A DNA stretch of 64,000 bases, from contig JBHGNT010000009.1 in assembly GCA_043228905.1 (NCBI GenBank), positions 16,306,001 to 16,370,000 on the forward strand, in the 5' to 3' direction. This stretch comes from Azolla caroliniana. Lineage: Eukaryota; Polypodiophyta. Under the pieces are notes generated by a model. That model was not told the DNA's origin. It made no database searches and worked only from the letters and a program-made list of their open reading frames with translations. Position numbers and translations under genes: made by a program. Positions 23,302-33,929 of the stretch are shown piece after piece (position 1 is the stretch's first letter; each line of letters starts with the position of its first letter).

Positions 23302-24414
23302 TTTTTCACATGCACCTCTCTTTTCACAAAGGCATTCGAAACTCTGTCTCTCATGTGTGTAAGTAAGCCTTTTCCTTGTGTGTTCACGTGTCTTGTAACA
23401 AGGGAGTGTTCGGGCTTGCCCATGCACCTCTCTTTTCACAAAGGCATTCAAAACTTTGTCTCTCGTGTGTGTAAGTAAGTCTTTTCCTCATGTGTCCGTG
23501 TTTAAGCCTTACTCACGTGCATTCGTTTGCCTTGTGACTAGGGGTTGGTTCAGGCTTGCCCATGCATCTCTCCTTTTCACAAACACGTTAGAATACTCGT
23601 GCCTTGTTTGTGTAAGCCTTCCTTGTGTTGTGCGTTGTCGCATGGCGCGTGACACACGTGCCAAACATCGGGATGTGCACGTCACAAGCGTGGACAAGCA
23701 CCGAGCCTCTATCCGCTAGTGGTTATGGATGATGGGCGGCTGAAATGACGCACTAATGTGGTTAGAGTGAGAGAGAGAGAAACAGAAATTGAGGAAGTTT
23801 TTAAGATAGATAGATAGATAGATAGATACACATCACCACTAAGTTTTCTTATTATTAATTTTCGATTTGATACATAGATTGATTCGTAGATTGTTTGATT
23901 CATCCATTGATTGATCCCCCCCCCATTACACAAGCCTTACGAGGTTTTTTATAGGTTTATCTATCCTTCTAACATGCACAAAACCATGGGCTTGACCATG
24001 GTTTTCGGGCACACGGTTTTCCTTGTCGCATGCACAAAACCATAGGCTAAAACCATGGTTTTGTGTACACGGTTTTGTATGTTTGTTTCCTATAGAATAC
24101 TAAATATGAGAAGGAAATATACAAAATCTAAAGCACTTAGTAGTAGCTTTAGTGGTAAGATAATTGCTTCCTATCTTAGAAGTGCAAGGTTCAAATCTTG
24201 CTTGCACCCTTCTATATGCACTTGAATGTCATCAGACCCTAGGCTAATTTTTATATTTATAATCATTTGTATAATGTGTGTGGAGCCACACTATTTCACA
24301 ATTTCTCCCATTGGACACAGAACATCACGACAGTGTGTGAGCCCTATTTCCTTCCCGTCCATAACCCCGGCGGTTCCGCCTCACGATCCGCACATGGTGA
24401 TAGATTTTCACGAC
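23302..24414 (+). repeat. Gypsy-B 3' LTR, disrupted
   Basis: 23302-23639 matches the last three array units of the 5' LTR (12585-12912), and 24336-24414 matches the LTR end. The 695 bp between them (23640-24335) are absent from the 5' LTR and look like a later insertion. They hold a GATA microsatellite (23806-23827), a 66-bp tandem pair containing AAAACCAT and ATGGTTTT (23972-24080) and a tRNA-like SINE motif. Confidence 0.6.
24144..24201 (+). repeat. tRNA-like SINE head
   Basis: TAGCTTTAGTGG at 24144-24155 fits a Pol III A box and GGTTCAAATC at 24188-24197 fits a B box, 32 bases apart as in tRNA genes. A good cloverleaf is not evident, so a tRNA-derived SINE is likelier than a tRNA gene. 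Confidence 0.5.
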
Positions 24415-25439
24415 ACCGGTTGTTCAGGTTTCTCCAAAAACGAGAACCACTCTTCGTGGCTCGTCATGTGGTTTGATGCTCCGGAATCAACATACCATAC
24501 TTCCTCCGATCCGGAAGTGGTCTTCTTCATCAAGTTCGCCTTGTGCTTCATCACGAAGACTCGCCCTTTTTCGGTCTTCCCGGTTCCGGATCCTTTCGAT
24601 CCTTCTGCGTAGTGTGAGCTTTGTCGGTTCCCTTGTCCGGCCTTGCTGGATTTGGATTTATCCGAAACGGCATGCTTCTTCTAGCACTCGCTCTCTCTAT
24701 TGGATTTATCCGAATCGGCATGCTTCTTCCAGCACTCACTCTCGCTATGGCCTTTCTTGTCATTGTACTAGCATTCCGTGTCGGCTTTCGACTACCGGTT
24801 TGTGGAGGGTCCGAAACTACTGTCGGCACCGTCTCTATGCCTTTGGTTCTACTCTTGCCGGCCACCTCCATTGCGTGCCGACCCACCTCGTCCTCCACGC
24901 CCATGGGGTCGATCCGCCTCCGTATACAACATTTGATTGTCTAATTGAGTGGTCCTCGACCGACTCGCGTGGTTTTCTTCGACCATCAACATGGATTGTA
25001 AGTCGAAGAAGGACGGTGGCTTCTCTCGGGTGCAAATTGCCGTCCGGATTGGCTCGTACCGTTGTGCTAAACCACCAAAACAGATCTGGACCATCTCGTC
25101 TTCTTCCATCGTTGTGCATCGCAAATCTCCTTAATATTGGTGGTGTAGTTTGTAACCGACATATCTCTCTACCGGATGTTGTTCAGCTCTTGCCAGAGCT
25201 GCAACTTATGGACTGTGGTACTTGCGGCAAAAATTTTCCGTAGATTTTTCCCAAGCCTCCTTTGGCATTTTTGCATCCTTGATGTAGCCAAGCATTTGAT
25301 CGTGCACACCAGACACGAGGCAATACAATACTCAGCTCACTCCTTGCTCCCATACCGGGAAGTCTTTGTGTGCCGGCTTCGGTGCTACCTCGTTGGTTCC
25401 TTCCACATAGCTCCAATATCCATGCCCCAACAGGTACTG
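24415..25439 (-). pseudogene. Copia-C-family gag-protease fragment
   Basis: Minus-strand frames with stops read YWSYVEGTN (25420), AWENLRKIF, EDEMVQICFGGLAQRYEP (25100), CTREKPPSFFDLQSMLMVEE and VWYVDSGASNHMTSHEEW (24480). This runs from gag to protease. It starts abruptly at QYLLGHGYW and is cut just after protease exactly where the Gypsy-B LTR ends (GACA at 24411-24414). No LTR is attached. It also carries a TGA after KEICD in gag. This is a truncated relic. Confidence 0.8.
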
Positions 25440-25500
25440 TCAAAATTTGTATGATAGCATGTGAGTTCATCAAAAGGGATTTTAATTAATCAGTGAGATA

Positions 25501-25580
25501 CAGAATATATATATATAAGGGTATTAATAAAGATTTGAATATATATATATATATATATATTTATTTATTTATTTATTTTT
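25501..25580. repeat. TA and TTTA microsatellite at LINE 3' end
   Basis: ATATAT at 25540-25560 and ATTT repeats to 25577. On the minus strand this is the A-rich tail of the LINE (AAATAAATAAATAAATATAT). Confidence 0.8.
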
Positions 25581-25866
25581 TTCCGGAAAAATATCCTTTC
25601 ATTAGTTATGAACAACATTACAAAAAATTGACCTACCATCAAGCTACCATTGATCTGGTGCATTCTTCCTTAGGTCCCATCCCTCAACACTCCACCACTC
25701 CTTAACCAAGTTATGTGATTGGTGGTGGGAACAACCATACTGGTGGCGCTAAGCACCATTTAGGTCTTGAATTTTGTATTGTGAGAAAAGGGGTCTTCTT
25801 CCAATAGACAATAAATTCGAGACGTTGCAACACTGCAACATCTGTCTCACCTTTAATATCCTCATA

Positions 25867-26906
25867 CTATCCTTTCAAGGTATGTACCATCTCCATCCAG
25901 ACATTCCGTGTACTTTCCACTGGATGAATAGTAGTATTACCAAACACCTTAGAACACCTAGCAGTCCAAATAAACCACATTGTGGTGGTGCATAGTAGCT
26001 CCCATACCTCTTGCATTGTCTTTAACATGTAAGGAGCCTCCATTTGACTTTGTTGCACCGCCATTATCCTTCCTCTTTGAATTCTAATAATCGTGTCATT
26101 TGGGCATGCATCATATGGCCACACCACTTGTGCCACTGTGGCCCATACTACCATACCCCACGAAAAACTGCAATCCCTAAACATAAAGGCAAGAACTCGG
26201 AACACTCGCCTCCAAACTTGCTGTGCAGCATGACATTCCCACAAGCAATGTTTCAATGTCTCCATCTGACAACAACAATAGATGCATGCGGTCGGTGCAG
26301 CTGATTGTTGCAACCATTGGCCAATTGGCAATGCTCTATGTATTACTAACCATTGGAAGACATTTATTTTCATATCTTGCTTCCTTTTCCATAATGTTCC
26401 CCAAAACTTTGTTAGGAATTCCGATGTGATCCCTTGGTGGTTCCAAAATTGACTAGCTCGTGGTGTAGTCCTACGTTGAGCTGCCAAAATGTGTCGTCCC
26501 ATCTTAACTGAATACTGAAAAAAACCATACCTTTTTCCCATACGATCAAACGGATCTTTCCACCAAAATTCTCCCGGATCCCATTGCAACCTTATCAAAG
26601 GTTTCTTTTCAAAAACTCTCAGTTTCCAATGCTCCTTGACCGCCTCAACTTGTGGGTCGATGAGCCACTTAGATCCGTCATAAGCAAGGACCCTTATTTT
26701 AGAAAATGTAGCATATTGCAAGATCTCTGTTTGTATCGTTGCACTACTTATACTGCCATCTTCCTCCACCTCATAGTCTTGACATCGTCCGCAAGACAAA
26801 TGTCCCCTTACCCCCACTAGCACTTGAAGCCTCGTAAATGCTCCTTCCCACTTGGGAGGGTTAAAGGACCATATCGTAACATCAGAGTGCCCCAAAACTG
26901 ACTGCA
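25867..26906 (-). pseudogene. LINE ORF2, 3' part with zinc-binding RVT domain
   Basis: About 346 residues continuing the reverse-transcriptase protein after Gypsy-D. The codon at the junction is preserved: MWDQ ends at the insertion and VQSVLGHSDV follows. It includes a zf-RVT-type region (FLTKFWGTLWKRKQDMKINV, then HRALPIGQWLQQ, CIYCCCQMETLKHCLWEC), typical of plant L1 ORF2 C-termini. It ends at the natural stop at 25867. It is separated from its start by 7 kb, so it cannot be expressed as ORF2. Confidence 0.85.
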
Positions 26907-26911
26907 CTTGG

Positions 26912-27366
26912 TATTATAAATCATAGTACTAATGTAAGCTTAAGATAAGGATAATGAAAATATAGATAGAAAGGAGAAAGAGAAAGAAGGGTGCCGATCC
27001 ACCCGACCACCCCCGAGCGAAGGGATCGAGACGGACTCGAGCCTCGATCGGCGTCCCATACCACCACCGTGGCGTCGAGTCGTACCTGGTGCTGGCGCGC
27101 TCGCTACAAGAGTTGACCCACCACACGAGCAGAGTCTCGATGTAGTCAAAAGATGATCAAATGAGGGTAGCTAGGCCTCTTATTTATAGCGATACCCAAG
27201 GCCCCCAGGCAAGTTCACACTTGACCTAATGGGTTGCCTCAATCCCGAGGATTAAAAGTAATCCTCCCCTTCTTTACACTCTCATTTAACCCTCACACTT
27301 ATCCACGTGTATAGAATACTACGGTAAATTCTTACCACGGGATATTATATGGTCATGCCCGCAACA
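26912..27366 (-). repeat. Gypsy-D 3' LTR
   Basis: 455 bp; on the minus strand it begins TGTTGCGGGCATGACC and ends GATTTATAATA (TG to TA termini). The polyprotein stop codon (27353-27355) lies inside it. Confidence 0.96.
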
Positions 27367-30300
27367 TACTCCCCCTCTTTAAAACATTGCACTCTTGCAA
27401 TGGAAAGTTAGGGAAGTTAGTTCTAAGAGTATTTTCGCGTTCCCATGTGGCATCTTTTATTGATTTATCCATCCATTTTATTTTGAATTCTCGGATTTCT
27501 TTAGTACGTAATTTTTTTGTTTTAACATCGAGAATTCTTTCTGGTACATGTGGTTTAGAAGATAATTCTTCAGAAGTAACCAGAGTTTCAGTCGTAACTG
27601 TATTGTCGCCAGAACCTAGAAGTTCTTTTAGACGACTCACATGAAAGACTGGATGAATTCCGACACCATCGGGAAGAGCGAGACGATAGGCTGATGACCC
27701 AATGCGTTTGAGGACTGTAAAAGGTCCACAAAACCGTGGGGCTAACTTAGCGCACTTACCCGTAGACAATGTCTTAGAATTGTGAGGTACACGTAAAAAT
27801 ACCTTCTGTCCAGGGTTGAATACACGAGGTTGCCTATGATGATCGGCATAAAAACGCGCTCTATCTTGAGCTGTTTTTATATTATCTCGTGCAATATGCA
27901 ACATATCTTGCATATCCCGAAGAAAGTTTTGCGTACTTCGCAACTCATCATGATGTATAGTAACATCAATCGGGGCTCGTGGCTGAAAACCATACATCAA
28001 CATAAAAGGACTATATCCCGTCGACGTATGCTTGGAGCTGTTATAAGCAAACTCCAAAATTGGGAGATAACGTTCCCATTTTGTTGGTTTTGCACCAACG
28101 TATGCTCGAAGCATGTCCTCAATAATTTGATTTACTCGTTCTGTCTGTCCATCAGATTGAGGATGATCCGTGGAGCTCATGCTCAACGTAGTTTCTAACT
28201 TCTTAAAGACTTGTGTCCAAAAGTCACTAGTAAACTTTGGATCTCGATCACTCACGATATCCATCGGTAACCCATAAAAACGAAACAATTCGTCAACGAA
28301 TTGGTAAGCCAATTCAGGAGCTGTTACCGTGGTTTTAGTAGCAATAAATCTGGCCATTTTAGTTAGTCGATCAACGACAACCCAGATGGCATCATGACCT
28401 TTTTGGGTGCGAGGAAGGCTAACAATAAAATCCATGGATATACTTTCCCACTTATTATTGGGAATGTCCAAGGGATGTAAAAGTCCTGCGGCTTTAAGTC
28501 GCTCGGCTTTGTTAACCTGGCACTGGTGACATTTAGTCACATAGCTATGTATGTCAGGACGCATCTTAGGCCAATAAAATTGAGTGGAGATGAGAACGAG
28601 TGTACGATGTATTCCAGGGTGCCCTGCTGAGGGTGCATCATGGCATTCAAAAAGAATCCTCTTTTTGACCTCGGGTAAATCTGGAACACAAACCTTCCCA
28701 TTATGGTAGAGCAAACCGTTAGCAATGTGGAAGTATTCCTTCGAGGATGTGGTGGTGTCTGTTCCAGACTCAACTCTTGCCCAGTATTTTGCGAAATAAT
28801 TGTCATCAGGATACTTTCCTCGAAGGTGATCATAAAGATCTGATGATATTTCAGTGAAGCTAAGCGTGTTAACTTCACGGATGCGACTTAGTGCATCAGC
28901 GACAGTGTTCATGGAACCTTTACGATATCGTATGGAAAAATCAAAGTCCTGGATGAGATCAGCCCATCGTGCCTTACGACCTTTCAGGTCTTGTTGGTCA
29001 CAAAAATATTTCAAGGACTCGTGGTCCGTAGTTACCACAAAGTGATTTCCATAAAGATAATGGCGCCATGTTTTGAGCGCATGTATAACTGCAAATAATT
29101 CCTTTTCTTGAACGGTATACCGACATTGAGCAGAATCAAGTTTCTTACTCTCGAATGCTATTGGTTTACCATCTTGATACAAGACAGCACCTATAGCGTA
29201 ATCGCTGGCATCGGTTTCAACCTCAAAAGGTTTTGAAGGATCGGGTAAAAGAAGTGAAGGAGCCTTGCAAACCAGGTCCTTGAGTTCCTTAAAGGCAAGG
29301 TCTAGTGTAGCATTCCACACAATAGGTTTTGTAGACTTACGCGTTTGACCTTTTAAAAGATCAGTAAACGGCATCGTCAATTGGGAGTAATTACGAAGAG
29401 ACTTTCGCAAAAACCCCACAAAACCAAGGAATGATCGAACTTCTCGAATATTCCGAAGAGTGGGCCAAAGCTTGATTTTCTCAATGCGAGAAGGATCAAT
29501 TTCAACTCCTCGTTCGGTTATGAGATGTCCTAGATAAGTAATTGATTTCTTGAAGAACTCACATTTTGAGATCTTCGCATAAAACTGTTTGTCACGCAAT
29601 GTTTGTAAAACAAAGCGGACATGTCTAGCATGTTCTTGTAATGTACGGCTATAAACTAAAATATCATCCAAGAAAATAACGACAAATTTTCCAAGTTGTT
29701 CTCGGAAAATGTCATTCATTTCTTGTTGAAAAGTAGCCGGAGCATTGGTCAAACCAAAAGGCATAACCAAAAACTCGTAATGGCCATAGCGCGTACGAAA
29801 TGCCGTTTTAGGAACATCGTCCTCACTTATTCGTATTTGATGGTAGCCAGTACGGAGATCAAGTTTCGTAAAATACCGAGCTCCCTGGAGACGGTCAATT
29901 AGATCGTCAGCCCGGGGCAATGGATACGAATTCTTGATCGTCACTTTATTCAAGCGTCGGTAATTAATACACATACGCCATGTGCCCTCTTTCTTTTTAA
30001 CCAAGAGAACTGGTGCACCCCATGGAGATTTACTATAACATATATAACCCATTCGTAAATAGTCCTTGAGTTGCTTAGATACCTCATCTTCTTCGGATCG
30101 ACTTAAGCGATACGGAGGTATACTTATTGGTGCAACACCAGGTACAATATCTATACGATGGTCTATATTACGTTTAGGAGGTAACCCATCAAGTAGTTCA
30201 CTTGGAAAAACATCATGAAAATCATTTAAGATTTCATCAAGTTGTTGTTGTTCAAAATATGTTAATTGAATCGGGACATTATCGATATTGTAAACGTGAA

Positions 30301-31786
30301 TGTCCGGATCAAGTACACAATAAAATAACGTAGAACAAGACAACTCGGATATTGATGGACACGAGGAAACAATCGAGAGGGATTGTTTTTTTACACATTG
30401 AATAAAATGCGTACAATCGTTCAGTACAAAAGAAATGGAATGATGAACCCAATCAATAAATAAAGAAGAGTTTTTATTATAAAACCAGGGATAACCCAGT
30501 ATTACATCGGTGGTACAAAGATTCATTACATGGAAGTCTACTTCCTCTATATAAGTATCAATAGAAATTCCTAATGAATGAATCGCCCCGTTGATGTATT
30601 GTACTCTTCCATCAGCCAAGTGCACCGTGTAGGTGTGATCACTTACGGTGGGTTGGATTCCCCATATCTGAACCAAACGATCATTCACAAAATTGTGTGA
30701 GCTTCCCGAATCAAATAAAAATTGTACGGGAGATCCATTGATATACCCGTTTGCACGTAGTAAATCATTGGGACCCAATACATAGTGAGGGAAAGAACAT
30801 TGACAATTACTTAAATGATGTGTATAGACCTGAAGGACATTAGGAATCTGACCTTTATGGTCTGCAGCTTTAGCTTTGTTGTCGTGCTCTTTCCGTTGGA
30901 GCTTTCGACATTGATCTTTTGTATGACCCTTCTTTTTGCAGAATACACAAAAAGGATGTTGTCGCTTACAATCGCGATCCAGGAATTCGTTGGGTGTCTT
31001 GCGTTTCCCAACAAATTGCAACTGCTTAGTCCCGGGCGCTTCGTTGGGTTTGTTATGGTCCTTCTTCGAAGTGCGTTGATAGCGAAGAACTATTTCAACG
31101 GCCTCTTCGAAGGATTTTGGATCCTTATCGTGCACTATCCAGTGATAGTCCGAATTGGGGATGCCATTGACAAAACAAGCTATCAACCAATTGTCCCCTT
31201 CTAGACCCGATTTTTGGATTTGGGTTCTAGCATGGTGAACATAGTCCTCTAGCGAGGAAAATTTCCTGCTAGAGAGGTTCATTAAAGCTTGTGCTGCCTC
31301 GGTTCGAGAGGGAGGTTGCAGAAATTGGCCCTTAAAAACCGTGACAAAATCTGTCCAGGTATCGGGCAATTTCCCCATAGTACGGAGGCCACGCCACCAG
31401 GCGGCGGCCTTACCCCCGAGTTCTCGGCCGACATATGCAATCTTCGTACTATCTGGCGTGGGATAGAGCTCAAAATGAGACTCCCATCGTCCCAGCCATG
31501 TGCAGATTGCTTCTTCGGTTCTTTCCTTTTTGTCTCCCGTAAATGGCTTAACGACAAATGATGGTTCACCTTGTCGCTCATCAGGTCTATTAGTCTCACG
31601 TTGTAGACTAATGACACGTGCCTCAAGAGCACTCTGAGATTGCCGAAGTTCGGTCATCTGTTGAGCGGTGAAACTAAGGTATTGGGTTATTTGTGCCAAA
31701 TACATCTCAGTGGACATTTGTCCAGGAGGATTCCCTTGAGTTCCTTCCGCTTGAGCGGATGACATCGGGTCGTTAATTTGAGCCAT
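27353..31786 (-). CDS. Gypsy-D Gag-Pol polyprotein with chromodomain
   Basis: 1477 residues from ATG 31786, uninterrupted. Gag about 90-240 (retrotransposon-gag fold, AAAWWRGL). Zinc knuckle Cys280, Cys283, His288, Cys293. Aspartic protease DSG at 359-361. Reverse transcriptase about 560-750 with FLDD at 705-708. RNase H with Asp859, Glu896 and Asp921. Integrase zinc site His1056, His1060, Cys1086, Cys1089 and catalytic Asp1119, Asp1180, Glu1216 (35 residues between the last two). C-terminal chromodomain about 1414-1465 ([13 protein letters not shown], then [16 protein letters not shown]). Chromodomains of this class bind modified histone H3 and steer integration to heterochromatin. Gag and Pol form one frame, so no frameshift is needed. 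The last codons overlap the purine tract and enter the 3' LTR. Confidence 0.97.
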   Translation of the reverse strand: MAQINDPMSSAQAEGTQGNPPGQMSTEMYLAQITQYLSFTAQQMTELRQSQSALEARVISLQRETNRPDERQGEPSFVVKPFTGDKKERTEEAICTWLGRWESHFELYPTPDSTKIAYVGRELGGKAAAWWRGLRTMGKLPDTWTDFVTVFKGQFLQPPSRTEAAQALMNLSSRKFSSLEDYVHHARTQIQKSGLEGDNWLIACFVNGIPNSDYHWIVHDKDPKSFEEAVEIVLRYQRTSKKDHNKPNEAPGTKQLQFVGKRKTPNEFLDRDCKRQHPFCVFCKKKGHTKDQCRKLQRKEHDNKAKAADHKGQIPNVLQVYTHHLSNCQCSFPHYVLGPNDLLRANGYINGSPVQFLFDSGSSHNFVNDRLVQIWGIQPTVSDHTYTVHLADGRVQYINGAIHSLGISIDTYIEEVDFHVMNLCTTDVILGYPWFYNKNSSLFIDWVHHSISFVLNDCTHFIQCVKKQSLSIVSSCPSISELSCSTLFYCVLDPDIHVYNIDNVPIQLTYFEQQQLDEILNDFHDVFPSELLDGLPPKRNIDHRIDIVPGVAPISIPPYRLSRSEEDEVSKQLKDYLRMGYICYSKSPWGAPVLLVKKKEGTWRMCINYRRLNKVTIKNSYPLPRADDLIDRLQGARYFTKLDLRTGYHQIRISEDDVPKTAFRTRYGHYEFLVMPFGLTNAPATFQQEMNDIFREQLGKFVVIFLDDILVYSRTLQEHARHVRFVLQTLRDKQFYAKISKCEFFKKSITYLGHLITERGVEIDPSRIEKIKLWPTLRNIREVRSFLGFVGFLRKSLRNYSQLTMPFTDLLKGQTRKSTKPIVWNATLDLAFKELKDLVCKAPSLLLPDPSKPFEVETDASDYAIGAVLYQDGKPIAFESKKLDSAQCRYTVQEKELFAVIHALKTWRHYLYGNHFVVTTDHESLKYFCDQQDLKGRKARWADLIQDFDFSIRYRKGSMNTVADALSRIREVNTLSFTEISSDLYDHLRGKYPDDNYFAKYWARVESGTDTTTSSKEYFHIANGLLYHNGKVCVPDLPEVKKRILFECHDAPSAGHPGIHRTLVLISTQFYWPKMRPDIHSYVTKCHQCQVNKAERLKAAGLLHPLDIPNNKWESISMDFIVSLPRTQKGHDAIWVVVDRLTKMARFIATKTTVTAPELAYQFVDELFRFYGLPMDIVSDRDPKFTSDFWTQVFKKLETTLSMSSTDHPQSDGQTERVNQIIEDMLRAYVGAKPTKWERYLPILEFAYNSSKHTSTGYSPFMLMYGFQPRAPIDVTIHHDELRSTQNFLRDMQDMLHIARDNIKTAQDRARFYADHHRQPRVFNPGQKVFLRVPHNSKTLSTGKCAKLAPRFCGPFTVLKRIGSSAYRLALPDGVGIHPVFHVSRLKELLGSGDNTVTTETLVTSEELSSKPHVPERILDVKTKKLRTKEIREFKIKWMDKSIKDATWERENTLRTNFPNFPLQECNVLKRGSMLRA
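27367..27378 (-). other. Gypsy-D polypurine tract, inside the coding frame
   Basis: The minus strand reads AAGAGGGGGAGTA immediately before the LTR. It also encodes the Lys-Arg-Gly-Ser near the C-terminus. Confidence 0.85.
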
Positions 31787-33474
31787 TTAAGATTATTTCT
31801 GGAAAAGAAATAGGATAAGGTCAGAGATATAGTCATAACATCTTGTCGTGATGTAAACATATCATGGGCGAGCATTAATCGATATCATTATCTCACGTCA
31901 ATACCCCTCTAGACGTATGAGATGAGGTTCAAGATCAGGTTACTATGGTGACACAAAGGTGTTTTAAAAACCATGGGGGTGACAAATAAATGTCTTTCCC
32001 TGATCTCTATATCGATTTTTTCATGGTGGCTCCCCGAGGCTCAACCATGTATGTTCGCGTCATGAATAGTTTATACACGAAAAAAATGTTAATAATAAAC
32101 TATGTTTCGGTGCCCACATATGTGGTTTCGGCTCTTTAAGTCCTATTACGAGGACCCCGAGGTGCACTTAGACCTTAAGTCTAAACATGTGTTATAGTCA
32201 TATGTATCAAGGATGTTGTATGGTCTTGGTCATATTTGAACTCGAGACCTCGAGAACAAATACATTAAACACTTGAGCCAACCAAGTAAGTTGCTCTTCT
32301 CGAATGCTTAATGTTTGATGCGTATAAGAGATATGCGAGGCAATTGATCATATATGTTTTTTTAAAAGAACATATATGTCAAGGGTCCTTATTTCGCCCT
32401 CATTTACTAAAACTATGTTGGTACGTTACCTAACCTCAAGTCTCGTAATTACGATGGCATACGCCAAAGTGCAACCTAATGGTGAAGCCAAATGAGCCCT
32501 TGTTTCGTAGTAGGCTCACGTGGGCCATCACATGGTCACGTCATTACGAATGCCTCTCGTAAGAACGAGCTCATGGTGGCATCGTATCCATGTAACGAGG
32601 GAGGGATGTTGGATACGCGCGTCATTGGAGCGACCTCACTTGAAGTGGGTCAAGCCCTACGTACTCAACATCATTATGGCTATTGCGTTTCTTTACGTAA
32701 CGAAATCGAGGTCATCAACGGGGTTGTCAACAATAAAAAATTGTTGAAAAAGGAATGGTGACAACGCCATTCTCACAAAAATGTGAGGACGGCCACCAAC
32801 ATCCTTTTCCCGACCATGACAACTTTCGACATAATCACGTAATAACGAATATACACATATGTTTACTTTTCACATATATACGATCAAATACGTATATATG
32901 TGACCACATATGCCTATATTAAACATATCGTTATATTAAATAGCCACAAATGATGTGATCGAGATACGTAATCGAGGCATATACCTCTACGCACACGAAA
33001 CATCCACAAATAAGAGATCATCGTAATACGCAATGGAGGTATTGACCTCTTACGCATACGAGACCAAACGCATATCGTTTACAACAAATTAAGGTATTAA
33101 ACTCATACGCAAACGTAACATATGTTCGTGAACGTAATACGTAATTGAGGTATTAACCTCGTACGCATACGACACTCATCACATATTATTAATATGTCAA
33201 ACGAGGTATTGACCTCGTGCACATATGTAAACGTTTTAGATAATCAATTAAAGACCACTACAACATCATTGATTTAATGAAAAAAATTACATATAAACTA
33301 AACACATGATTAGATGGGAGAAGAGAGAATAAAGAAAAAAAAATATGGAAAGAGTTACCGAAGTTCTTTGTTGATCGTTGTCTGGATCAAGGCCAACCGC
33401 ACAATGATCGATCAGCATCAATCAAAAGACAAATGAAAAACAAAGAAACATTAGTAAAAAAATCTGATACCAAA
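31787..33474 (-). other. Gypsy-D long leader with repeated hairpins
   Basis: 1688 bp separate the 5' LTR from gag, with no long frame on the element strand. At 32974-32987, 33036-33049, 33091-33104, 33147-33160 and 33203-33216 a 14-base motif of the form GAGGTATTGACCTC recurs every 43 to 62 bases. Each copy is self-complementary (GAGGT with ACCTC around a 4-base loop), some imperfectly. A primer-site match TGGTATCAGA lies at 33463-33472, two bases from the LTR. A packaging, translation or regulatory role is inference. Confidence 0.7.
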
Positions 33475-33929
33475 TATTATAAATCATAGTACTAATGTAA
33501 GCTTAAGATAAGGATAATGAAAATATAGATAGAAAGGAGAAAGAGAAAGAAGGGTGCCGATCCACCCGACCACCCCCGAGCGAAGGGATCGAGACGGACT
33601 CGAGCCTCGATCGGCGTCCCATACCACCACCGTGGCGTCGAGTCGTACCTGGTGCTGGCGCGCTCGCTACAAGAGTTGACCCACCACACGAGCAGAGTCT
33701 CGATGTAGTCAAAAGATGATCAAATGAGGGTAGCTAGGCCTCTTATTTATAGCGATACCCAAGGCCCCCAGGCAAGTTCACACTTGACCTAATGGGTTGT
33801 CTCAATCCCGAGGATTAAAAGTAATCCTCCCCTTCTTTACACTCTCATTTAACCCTCACACTTATCCACGTGTATAGAATACTACGGTAAATTCTTACCA
33901 CGGGATATTATATGGTCATGCCCGCAACA
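33475..33929 (-). repeat. Gypsy-D 5' LTR
   Basis: 455 bp, one visible mismatch from the 3' LTR. A TATA-like TATAAATAAGAG on the minus strand (33742-33753) is the likely promoter element. Confidence 0.96.

Larger units (their letters stand above)
11953..24414 (+). mobile_element. Gypsy-B, damaged Ty3/gypsy element with nested Copia-C
   Basis: LTR-like ends at 11953-12991 and 23302-24414 share the 110-bp repeat and the GACA terminus. Inside lie gag (ATG 13062), protease and part of reverse transcriptase, interrupted by Copia-C. Pol is lost after the FLDD motif at about 22400, so RNase H and integrase are missing. They are replaced by unassigned sequence (22423-23301). The FLDDIPIKG motif and gag-protease style resemble gypsy elements I associate with non-seed plants and fungi; that placement is from memory. 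Confidence 0.6.
26912..33929 (-). mobile_element. Gypsy-D, young intact chromovirus
   Basis: 7018 bp, TSD CTTGG at 26907-26911 and 33930-33934. LTRs 26912-27366 and 33475-33929 are both 455 bp and differ by eye at a single base (near 27233 versus 33800, C to T). The single uninterrupted polyprotein frame, purine tract and Met primer site are all present. It should be a recent and possibly active insertion. Confidence 0.97.

Noticed and set aside
26929-27149. 65-69-codon frames in the Gypsy-D LTR, repeated at 33492-33712
   Set aside because: Identical because the LTRs are identical; no known domain and no reason to think they are translated.
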